From Siphonodentalium dalli (lineage: Eukaryota > Mollusca > Scaphopoda > Gadilida > Siphonodentaliidae), in the NCBI GenBank assembly GCA_032622095.1, contig CP136065.1:67175675-67239674 (forward strand): a DNA stretch of 64,000 bases. Direction: 5' to 3'. Of this stretch, positions 1 through 10,782 are shown piece after piece. Numbering within the stretch: position 1 is the first letter of the stretch; each line of letters starts with the position of its first letter. The notes under the pieces are model-generated. The model made no database searches. It was given only the letters and a program-made list of their open reading frames with translations, and was not told the origin of the DNA. Position numbers and translations under genes: made by a program.

Positions 1-3000
1 TTCTCATCAACCTCAACCTACTCCATCCCTGCTTGCATGATAATAACCGACCGTATCATCACGGAATATGATTAATCGGCAAACCGCCCCGAACATAGAT
101 TCCAATTTGACATTTTTTTTGCATGAAAGCAAATAAATTATAAATTGTTGGACCGATCGCACAGCTGTAAATATACAGCCAAAATACTCAGCAGATTCTA
201 AGTTTTGAATGACCATCATCATGACTGTGGAAAGAATTGGCGGACCGCCACAATATTTAAAATTGATGTGTGTCCCTAACCAGTATAAGCTCAAATTCCG
301 CATAATTATGATGTATTTAATTGATTATTTTATAAATCACCTACGACGGACATGTCCGATTCGTATCTCTGAATGTTGAAATAGGCAACACCAACGTCAG
401 CGAACAGACATCAGGATTCGAAAATCGTGCTAGGTCAACAAAGTAATCATTTTTTTGGAATGAACACGCATACTTTTGGTGTCAAAATAGTTGGTATAGG
501 GTAACTTGTCTATCGTATATGTATTCCAGTGGTGTGTAAATTGCTTACCAACTTCGGTCGGAGTCATTTTTGGAAGGGAATGACCTGCCTCGAGCAGGCG
601 ACAACCTACGACCTCTACGGGGGCTCGATTGTACCCTCCGCTCTTGGAAGGTAATTTCCTTCCAACATCATGTGCTAACCGATACTTCACCCTTGGTTTA
701 GTGGTCCTACGCTATATGGACGAGTAGACTGAACACTAATTCACCCTTGGTTAAGTGGTCATACGGTATTTTATATGCTACAAATAATTATTATCAGTGA
801 TATTCAATTAAAATAGTAATATACATCATTGGAATGAACTCGAATGGTGACTGACGACTGTGTTGGCATAAGTAATTCGGGATGTTTAGATATGGTGTCA
901 CGCCGTGCAGTGTTGATAACATGGGGGCGTACTTTCGTGCACCTTCAGTCTGGCACATGAACGTTTCTTACAAGTATTTCAACACCAACGATGTCACCAC
1001 AATTTGTTGCTGTCCATAATTATGAGTAATGATTTGTATGTTGGTTGCCCGCATGTAAAATATAGCCACATAAAACCATGTCTAATTGTCTATATTCAGC
1101 CCCGCCTTCCGTAATGTATGTAACTCCTCAACATATACATATTCTTTCTATGTGGTTCGCTATAAACTCAGGAGTCGTACTATTTTTGGCTCAGAATAAA
1201 ACATGTACATGGTATTTGTTTTTGTTTTGGGAAAGTTCCACGTAATCTGAAAACAGTTTCAGCAATTTAAATTGGCCTTTGATGCATGCCCACCAACTAG
1301 CGTTACCATAGTAGTCCAGGATATATTGGTCGACCTCTGCACCCCCCCCAGGACTCAACTTCACCCCACTAATTTTCTTCCTTAAGGTCTCCTCTAATTG
1401 TTTTCACTTGTTAACAAGAAAACAAATGCACCATGATATTTGTGCGTCATTTGAACTATGAAGGCATATGACCGATGAGTATACAAGCTTACAGAAGGTC
1501 ATCTCTATGTATGTGTCTCATACCCCATGGGGATAACGACATGTACACCTGGCGATCCAGTTAGCTAGCCACTTCTCAATAGATGGTTCGTCAACTCACA
1601 ATCTCAGTGAACGTATTGGCATATGTGGACAACTTCGACAGTGTTTCGAAGGTTGCTAGCTGTCTCATTCCCTTGGACAGATTCCCTTGAACATTTCACC
1701 CTTTTGTTGATGGCATTTGTACTTTCTTGAACCATACCACCCAGCGTGAGTATGACATATCAACCAACTATCAAAGGTATCGTCTTTAAGACTACACTCC
1801 AGTCTTGGTGGGGCTTATACAGCAGTAGCCAATGGCACACGCCTGGTCCAGCTGTTTAAGAACGGCTTCCAAACGGATGGGAACATACAATCTTAGCATA
1901 CAAGGAAAGCAAAGCCACACATGAGATCCTGTATGAATCTAAAACATAACAAAATAAGGGGCGGTGCAGTCATGGTCCAATTTAATTTCCACTATCATGA
2001 CACATACCCACAAACTAGCACCGTGTGTATTGTTATCATCTGCTTGGATCTGTTCGGTGAGACGATTGCTGGACGCCAACAAGCTTGTTCTTATGATCAT
2101 GTTCAAGGAGTTTGGGTATATTATGCATTATGGTCTTCTACGCCTTAGCAGAAATGCATCCGTCAAATGTCGGGCTTTCAACATTCGAAGCCATATTCAG
2201 AAGTTGTCCGGGCACGTCAGTGCATTAGATGAGTAATTGATGAACCATATATTGGGAAGTGGCTGTTTGGGAAGATCACCAGATGTACACGTTGTTATCC
2301 CCATTGGGTCACCAAAGCTGACAATACGCAGATAGATAGGACCTTCTGAAAGCTAGTATACGCATCGACCGAATACCTTTCTAGTGTATCGCACAAGATG
2401 ACGCCCATACCCCACATGTAGCATCTGAATTATACCATAAGCTATACCACGAATGAAGCTCGCTAAGAATTCCAAGCTTTCGAAACAAACACGTGAGCTG
2501 GACACCGGCATATGTATTGTTTGAAACATTCCGATTAGTGGCACCCTTCTACAAAGAAGTGTAGTAAACTGTTGTTGTGAGTGAGATAGATTAATCTGAT
2601 GAAGAGACGGAAACGGGTCTAGATAATGCTGAATGTGGCAAATTCAGAATAAGCTCAGGTACTGTTGTTTTGGTTCTTGGAAGTCATAATATGACTATTC
2701 GGCGTACCTATATACGGTTACGGCCAGTATGAGCCCTTAGCGGAGAATGGATTTTGAAATGCCACATCGCGATTGTGGGTTTTCATCATTCCAAAAGGCT
2801 AGGACTTACATTGGAACTAATATATGGCTTATATTATGTACCGTTTCGTCTATACAAATCGATATTATGACAAAAAGTTGAAATTAGTATGTGATAATAT
2901 CGGCTTCTTTTCAATTTCTGGCCGCCAGTTTGCCGTCATATTGACTGTGAGTATCACTTGCCAAACACTAATGAATAATTCATACATATCAACATGTAAT

Positions 3001-4527
3001 GGTGGGTAGAAATCGCGAAACAATAACGCCCATCCTAAGAAAGTAAAGGAATGTAGGCGTATTATCAAAGTTCGGTTGCCATTTTGGCCGACATCTTCGA
3101 TTTGGAAAACAATTTCTTGCTTGAGATGTAAGGTAATTACTTCACCTCAGTATTTCCAACTCAACTGTAGGCATGGATGGAGTTGTCTCGACAATAATGC
3201 CCAATGATGTGAATATGAGGGAATTTCGGTGATTTTTCAAAATCTGTCCGCCATTGTGGGCGCCATTTTGGATTTGGGGTACTTTTATTTGGATATGGTA
3301 CAAGGAAAGTTTTTCGCCAAAGTGTTCCCAACTCACAATAGTAAGCAGGTGTGGAGTTTTCATGACAATAATGTTCACTGATGTTAAAATCGGCAATTTT
3401 CGAAGATTTTTTATTTCTGGTGGCCATTTTGGCCGCCATCTTGGATTTGGGTAAATATTCCTCAACTCAGGTATAAGAGGAATCATAGCTCGAGTATCTC
3501 CTGCACATATATATGGATGGGTGTTGTTATAATAGCAATAACATTCATTGATTCGAAACATTACATCGCGTTATTAACGTAGATTCTGCTTTGACCTATT
3601 ATACCGGCATTTGGGAAAACGTGATATCGGACAACAATATCCCGCAATGAATGTATATTATGGTCCCCATGTGGTCGAAAATGACTCCTCTATATGATAA
3701 ATGTATAACATGACGCAAAGATGCCAAAGTTTTCCCACAGAGACAAACGAAAGGTGGTAACATGTCAGAAAAATAGCATATTTTCACATTTCGGCGGCCA
3801 TCTTGGCCGCCATATTGGATTCTGGTGTCGGGATTTTGGCTAATTTGTAAGGGTTGCGTATTAGCATAACGAATCGAGCGGAAAACAAGACCGCATGTGA
3901 TATCATCTTTACTATAACGGCGATCAAAGAGACATGGTGCATTTAAAAAAAAATGGCCGCCATGATGGACGCCATCTTGTCTGGAGTCTCTGCGGCCACT
4001 TTTTTTTCTTGTTAACAAGTGAAAACATTTATAGGAGACCTTAAGGAAGAAAATTAGTGGGGTGAAGTTGAGTCCTGGGGGGGGGGGGGGTGCAGAGATC
4101 GACCAAAATCTCCTGGACTATAGCAACAGATATATAATATATACTCCACTGTAACCATAAGCTAAACATCCTGGTACTGATTCCAATGACCTGTAATGTT
4201 AATGTTTCCCCTAAAGATAACGTTGGCTTTTAGTGGGACATCACATATGTATGAAACTATGTGTCTATATTCATAATTTATCAGGAACAGCTGCAGGCAA
4301 CATGAAATATTTGTGAGGTATATATGTTGTATGTCGGTTCATATTGATTGGGAGAAGTAGCATGTATAGTATTCATGCATTACGTCCCATCAGTGCTATA
4401 ACGTCGTAAGTCCGATTTTCAATTTTCCGAGATACTCGGGATTGAAGTTTTGGTTGCTCAGTTTTCATATTTACATTGTTCTGACCTCTTTGTAATTATG
4501 CGAATGTTATCCATAGCGCGAGTTCAC
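1..4527. repeat. Left arm of a giant inverted repeat (palindrome)
   Basis: This arm is the reverse complement of 6256-10782; paired positions add up to about 10783 at both ends, so net indels are small. Scattered single-base differences (for example near 470, 718, 1645, 1984 and 2600) and homopolymer length differences separate the arms. By eye identity is well above 95%. The arm reaches base 1 of the window and may extend further left. It contains one copy of a 2.8 kb transposon (1312-4120) plus flanking unique DNA. The paired short open frames in the two arms are mirror copies; none has a recognisable domain. Confidence 0.95.
1312..4120. mobile_element. TIR transposon, copy 1 (non-autonomous, 2.8 kb, TAG target duplication)
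   Basis: Both ends begin TAGTCCAGG and share about 120 bp of inverted repeat, including a C- or G-run and the GTTAACAAG motif. The element is flanked by TAG at 1309-1311 and 4121-4123, a 3-bp target-site duplication. Inside, 2490-4120 corresponds to one long arm of the 8.16 kb relative at 54145-62303; here the second arm survives only as its terminal 120 bp. No transposase motif is visible, and the longest open frames (about 139 codons, - strand, 3142-3561 and 3599-4018) resemble nothing known to me. The superfamily is undetermined. A 3-bp duplication is compatible with CACTA, Harbinger, Zator or Academ types, but no diagnostic protein is present. Confidence 0.88.
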
Positions 4528-5046
4528 CTTGAAATCGGGTAATTTCAAGGTCAAACGCCCGAATATCAGGGATTTCGATGAAACTTGGTATGTTGGGATA
4601 CTTTCGTATGGGGAGTCTCATAAGCATATCCGTTTGCCCGTGCGACGTGACCTTGACCTTGAAATCGGGTCAATTCAAGGTCAATTTTGATGGGATTTCG
4701 ACGAAATTTGATACGTGGGGTTACTTTTGTCCACTGAGTGTTTTGGGCGGGTCGGGTCGTGACCCCGACCTGACCTTGACCTTCAAAATGATCCTTTCGA
4801 TGTCAAATCGGGTAAAACCGGATGGATTTCGACGGGTACTTTTGTCGGGTACTTTTGTCCGGGCAGTGTTTTGGAGAAAGGGAGAAACGGTGCTCTGAGC
4901 TTCTCCAAAACGCCGCGACGACGATTCCCGTGGGTTTTTACATTTAGATGGGAAGTTTGAACTCAATCGAGCGAACCGTTTTCGATTCTATGAAGTACAC
5001 ACACATATATATATATATATATACGGAAGTCTCAAAATATATAGTA
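4528..5046. repeat. Helitron-type fragment with inverted satellite units
   Basis: This part of the palindrome spacer contains repeat units rich in TCAAGGTCA and its complement. 4530-4876 is the inverted counterpart of 5137-5486, a second small palindrome inside the large one. On the - strand the right part (about 5034 leftwards to 4880) matches the 5' part of the Helitron at 43942-44768: ATATATTTTGAGACTTCCG, then CGAAAACGG, then AAACTTCCCATCTAA. It appears to be a Helitron 5' segment cut by the insertion of its neighbour at 5047 and by the palindrome junction at 4527. Confidence 0.6.
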
Positions 5047-5783
5047 CTAGAAGGTGAGCCGACTTCGTCCGGGCTTTGACCTTGAATTGTCCATTTTGAA
5101 GGTCAAGGTCCAGTGGGGTCACGATTTGACCAGTCCAAAACACTGCCCGGACAAAAGTACCCGACAAAAGTACCCGTCGAAATCCATCCGGTTTTACCCG
5201 ATTTGACATCGAATGGATCATTTTGAAGGTCAAGGTCAGGTCGGGGTCACGACCCGACCCGCCCAAAACACTCAGTGGACAAAAGTAACCCCACGTATCA
5301 AATTTCGTCGAAATCCCATCAAAATTGGCGATTTGACCTTGAATTGACCCGATTTCAAGGTCAAGGTCACGTCGCACGGGCAAACGGATATGCTTATGAG
5401 ACTCCCCATATGAAAGTATCCCAACATACCAAGTTTCATCGAAATCCCTGATATTCGGGCGTTTGACCTTGAAATTACCCGATTTCAAGGTCAAGGCCAC
5501 GTCGCACGGGCAAACTAATAGGTTTATGCCACTTCCCGGCCGAAGGTACCCCAACATACCAAGTTTCATCGAAATCCCGTGATATTCGGGCGTTTGACCT
5601 TGAAATTACCCGATTTCAAGGTCAAGGTCACGTCGCACGGGCAAATTAATAGGCCTATGCCGCTTCCTGGCCAAATATACCCCCCACATACCAAGTTTCA
5701 TCGAAATCGGATCGGCCGTTTTCGAGTTCATCGCGAACACACACACAGACAGACAGATCTTCCAAAAATATATAATAGATAGA
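5047..5783 (-). mobile_element. Non-autonomous Helitron
   Basis: Read on the - strand, it starts TCTATCTATTATATATTTTT after an A and ends in CTAG followed by T, with the hairpin GCCCGGACGAAGTCGG just before the end. These are the Helitron hallmarks: 5' TC, 3' hairpin plus CTRR, and insertion between A and T. It contains about three satellite units of about 120 bp with TGACCTTGA/TCAAGGTCA sites and a subterminal GTTTTCGAGTTCATCGCGAAC segment followed by an ACAC/AGAC run. No Rep or helicase coding is present, so it would need another element for mobility. Confidence 0.75.
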
Positions 5784-6255
5784 TGATCGCCGATTCATAT
5801 ACTATTGAATTTTGACGGCATGACTTTGAATGACGAAAATATTTAATTTAGACAATTTTCATGGGCACATAAAATAACGGTAAAAAACCGTCAAACTGAT
5901 GAAACGGTATGGGACCGTCGATTATGACGGCTCGAAACAGTCGAACCGACAGTCATTCCTAACAGTGTATAGTGCATGTGAATTATTCTTATATATTTGC
6001 AAAGACTTACTGTTGTCTGATTCATCGAAAGACACACGTAGCTTCATTACATGCCACATTCACGTTTTGTTTTAATTAACCGAGTAACACCATATGTACA
6101 AATTCTACATGTAAACCATGTTGATTTCCAATTATAACTTTTACCTTCGGCACTACTACACACAATTACGACGAGGTCATATGCGTGCTTAAAGGACGCA
6201 TCTTTTACGGAATGTAGCGCGAGTTCACATCCGGATTATAATTTATAATCCGGAA
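5784..6255. repeat. Palindrome spacer, right part, with a dispersed repeat from 5950
   Basis: 5784-5949 shows short CGGT/ACCG inverted pieces and nothing coding. From about 5950 the sequence is a divergent copy of 15868-16200; shared blocks include CACGTTTTGTTTTAATTA, ACATGTAAACCATGTTGAT and CGTAAAAG. The match continues across the arm boundary at 6256, so this side was contiguous before the inverted duplication formed (inference). Confidence 0.65.
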
Positions 6256-6269
6256 GTGAACTCGCGCTA
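6215..6269. repeat. 55-bp near-perfect palindrome at the arm/spacer junction
   Basis: TAGCGCGAGTTCAC reads inward and returns as GTGAACTCGCGCTA, with CCGGATTATAA / TTATAATCCGG inside and only one mismatch. The right palindrome arm begins within it, and the left arm ends in the same GCGCGAGTTCAC word at 4516-4527. A cruciform-prone site exactly at an inverted-duplication breakpoint is a plausible initiator. Confidence 0.9.
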
Positions 6270-9200
6270 TGGATAACATTCGCATAATTACAAAGAGGTC
6301 AGAACAATGTAAATATGAAAACTGAGCAACCAAAACTTCAATCCCGAGTATCTCGGAAAATTGAAAATCGGACTTACGACGTTATAGCACTGATGGGACG
6401 TAATGCATGAATACTATACATGCTACTTCTCCCAATCAATATGAACCGACATACAACATATATACCTCACAAATATTTCATGTTGCCTGCAGCTGTTCCT
6501 GATAAATTATGAATATAGACACATAGTTTCATACATATGTGATGTCCCACTAAAAGCCAACGTTATCTTTAGGGGAAACATTAACATTACAAGTCATTGG
6601 AATCAGTACCAGGATGTTTAGCTTATGGTTACAGTGGAGTATATATTATATATCTGTTGCTATAGTCCAGGAGATTTTGGTCGATCTCTGCACCCCCCCA
6701 GGACTCAACTTCACCCCACTAATTTTCTTCCTTAAGGTCTCCTATAATTTTTTTCACTTGTTAACAAGAAAAAAAAGTGGCCGCAGAGACTCCAGACAAG
6801 ATGGCGTCCATCATGGCGGCCATTTTTTTTAAAATGCACCATGTCTCTTTGATCGCCGTTATACTAAAGATGATATCACATGCGGTCTTGTTTTCCGCTC
6901 GATTCGTTATGCTAATACGCAACCCTTACAAATTAGCCAAAATCCCGACACCAGAATCCAATATGGCGGCCAAGATGGCCGCCGAAATGTGAAAATATGC
7001 TATTTTTCTGACATGTTACCACCTTTCGTTTGTCTCTGTGGGAAAACTTTGGCATCTTTGCGTCATGTTATACATTTATCATATAGAGGAGTCATTTTCG
7101 ACCACATGGGGACCATAATATACATTCATTGCGGGATATTGTTGTCCGATATCACGTTTTCCCAAATGCCGGTATAATAGGTCAAAGCAGAATCTACGTT
7201 AATAACGCGATGTAATGTTTCGAATCAATGAATGTTATTGCTATTATAACAACACCCATCCATATATATGTGCAGGAGATACTCGAGCTATGATTCCTCT
7301 TATACCTGAGTTGAGGAATATTTACCCAAATCCAAGATGGCGGCCAAAATGGCCACCAGAAATAAAAAATCTTCGAAAATTGCCGATTTTAACATCAGTG
7401 AACATTATTGTCATGAAAACTCCACACCTGCTTACTATTGTGAGTTGGGAACACTTTGGCGAAAAACTTTCCTTGTACCATATCCAAATAAAAGTACCCC
7501 AAATCCAAAATGGCGCCCACAATGGCGGACAGATTTTGAAAAATCACCGAAATTCCCTCATATTCACATCATTGGGCATTATTGTCGAGACAACTCCATC
7601 CATGCCTACAGTTGAGTTGGAAATACTGAGGTGAAGTAATTACCTTACATCTCAAGCAAGAAATTGTTTTCCAAATCGAAGATGTCGGCCAAAATGGCAA
7701 CCGAACTTTGATAATACGCCTACATTCCTTTACTTTCTTAGGATGGGCGTTATTGTTTCGCGATTTCTACCCACCATTACATGTTGATATGTATGAATTA
7801 TTCATTAGTGTTTGGCAAGTGATACTCACAGTCAATATGACGGCAAACTGGCGGCCAGAAATTGAAAAGAAGCCGATATTATCACATACTAATTTCAACT
7901 TTTTGTCATAATATCGATTTGTATAGACGAAACGGTACATAATATAAGCCATATATTAGTTCCAATGTAAGTCCTAGCCTTTTGGAATGATGAAAACCCA
8001 CAATCGCGATGTGGCATTTCAAAATCCATTCTCCGCTAAGGGCTCATACTGGCCGTAACCGTATATAGGTACGCCGAATAGTCATATTATGACTTCCAAG
8101 AACCAAAACAACAGTACCTGAGCTTATTCTGAATTTGCCACATTCAGCATTATCTAGACCCGTTTCCGTCTCTTCGTCAGATTAATCTATCTCACTCACA
8201 ACAACAGTTTACTACACTTCTTTGTAGAAGGGTGCCACTAATCGGAATGTTTCAAACAATACATATGCCGGTGTCCAGCTCACGTGTTTGTTTCGAAAGC
8301 TTGGAATTCTTAGCGAGCTTCATTCGTGGTATAGCTTATGGTATAATTCAGATGCTACATGTGGGGTATGGGCGTCATCTTGTGCGATACACTAGAAAGG
8401 TATTCGGTCGATGCGTATACTAGCTTTCAGAAGGTCCTATCTATCTGCGTATTGTCAGCTTTGGTGACCCAATGGGGATAACAACGTGTACATCTGGTGA
8501 TCTTCCCAAACAGCCACTTCCCAATATATGGTTCATCAATTACTCATCTAATGCACTGACGTGCCCGGACAACTTCTGAATATGGCTTCGAATGTTGAAA
8601 GCCCGACATTTGACGGATGCATTTCTGCTAAGGCGTAGAAGACCATAATGCATAATATACCCAAACTCCTTGAACATGATCATAAGAACAAGCTTGTTGG
8701 CGTCCAGCAATCGTCTCACCGAACAGATCCAAGCAGATGATAACAATACACACGGTGCTAGTTTGTGGGTATGTGTCATGATAGTGGAAATGAAATTGGA
8801 CCATGACTGCACCGCCCCTTATTTTGTTATGTTTTAGATTCATACAGGATCTCATGTGTGGCTTTGCTTTCCTTGTATGCTAAGATTGTATGTTCCCATC
8901 CGTTTGGAAGCCGTTCTTAAACAGCTGGACCAGGCGTGTGCCATTGGCTACTGCTGTATAAGCCCCACCAAGACTGGAGTGTAGTCTTAAAGACGATACC
9001 TTTGATAGTTGGTTGATATGTCATACTCACGCTGGGTGGTATGGTTCAAGAAAGTACAAATGCCATCAATAAAAGGGTGAAATGTTCAAGGGAATCTGTC
9101 CAAGGGAATGAGACAGCTAGCAACATTCGAAACACTGTCGAAGTTGTCCACATATGCCAATACGTTCACTGAGATTGTGAGTTGACGAACCATCTATTGA

Positions 9201-10782
9201 GAAGTGGCTAGCTAACTGGATCGCCAGGTGTACATGTCGTTATCCCCATGGGGTATGAGACACATACATAGAGATGACCTTCTGTAAGCTTGTATACTCA
9301 TCGGTCATATGCCTTCATAGTTCAAATGACGCACAAATATCATGGTGCATTTGTTTTCTTGTTAACAAGTGAAAAAAATTAGAGGAGACCTTAAGGAAGA
9401 AAATTAGTGGGGTGAAGTTGAGTCCTGGGGGGGGGGGGGTGCAGAGGTCGACCAATATATCCTGGACTACTATGGTAACGCTAGTTGGTGGGCATGCATC
9501 AAAGGCCAATTTAAATTGCTGAAACTGTTTTCAGATTACGTGGAACTTTCCCAAAACAAAAACAAATACCATGTACATGTTTTATTCTGAGCCAAAAATA
9601 GTACGACTCCTGAGTTTATAGCGAACCACATAGAAAGAATATGTATATGTTGAGGAGTTACATACATTACGGAAGGCGGGGCTGAATATAGACAATTAGA
9701 CATGGTTTTATGTGGCTATATTTTACATGCGGGCAACCAACATACAAATCATTACTCATAATTATGGACAGCAACAAATTGTGGTGACATCGTTGGTGTT
9801 GAAATACTTGTAAGAAACGTTCATGTGCCAGACTGAAGGTGCACGAAAGTACGCCCCCCATGTTATCAACACTGCACGGGCGTGACACCATATCTAAACA
9901 TCCCGAATTACTTATGCCAACACAGTCGTCAGTCACCATTCGAGTTCATTCCAATGATGTATATTACTATTTTAATTGAATATCACTGATAATAATTATT
10001 TGTAGCATATAAAATACCGTATGACCACTTAACCAAGGGTGAATTAGTGTTCAGTCTACTCGTGCATATAGCGTAGGACCACTAAACCAAGGGTGAAGTA
10101 TCGGTTAGCACATGATGTTGGAAGGAAATTACCTTCCAAGAGCGGAGGGTACAATCGAGCCCCCGTAGAGGTCGTAGGTTGTCGCCTGCTCGAGGCAGGT
10201 CATTCCCTTCCAAAAATGACTCCGACCGAAGTTGGTAAGCAATTTACACACCACTGGAATACATATACGATAGACAAGTTACCCTATACCAACTATTTTG
10301 ACACCAAAAGTATGCATGTTCATTCCAAAAAAATGATTACTTTGTTGACCTAGCACGATTTTCGAATCCTGATGTCTGTTCGCTGACGTTGGTGTTGCCT
10401 ATTTCAACATTCAGAGATACGAATCGGACATGTCCGTCGTAGGTGATTTATAAAATAATCAATTAAATACATCATAATTATGCGGAATTTGAGCTTATAC
10501 TGGTTAGGGACACACATCAATTTTAAATATTGTGGCGGTCCGCCAATTCTTTCCACAGTCATGATGATGGTCATTCAAAACTTAGAATCTGCTGAGTATT
10601 TTGGCTGTATATTTACAGCTGTGCGATCGGTCCAACAATTTATAATTTATTTGCTTTCATGCAAAAAAAATGTCAAATTGGAATCTATGTTCGGGGCGGT
10701 TTGCCGATTAATCATATTTCGTGATGATACGGTCGGTTATTATCATGCAAGCAGGGATGGAGTAGGTTGAGGTTGATGAGAA
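6256..10782. repeat. Right arm of the giant inverted repeat
   Basis: Mirror copy of 1-4527. Its inner end lies inside a 55-bp palindrome (6215-6269). Sequence just left of that edge (5950-6255) runs on into the arm as one dispersed repeat whose relative sits at 15868-16370. The right junction therefore looks ancestral, while the left arm is abruptly joined to unrelated satellite at 4528. Its outer end is at 10782, after which the sequence is no longer symmetric within the window. Confidence 0.95.
6663..9469. mobile_element. TIR transposon, copy 2 (mirror copy in right arm)
   Basis: Ends TAGTCCAGG / CCTGGACTA, flanked by CTA at 6660-6662 and 9470-9472, the complement of the TAG in copy 1. This shows that it was carried along in the arm duplication and did not insert independently. 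Its internal structure equals copy 1 reversed: a long arm 6663 to about 8300, middle sequence, then only 120 bp of the opposite arm. No transposase is seen. Confidence 0.88.

Noticed and set aside
3142-4018. 139-codon frames, mirrored in the right arm
   Set aside because: They repeat the degenerate transposon units, are not conserved as frames in the third copy, and show no transposase motif.
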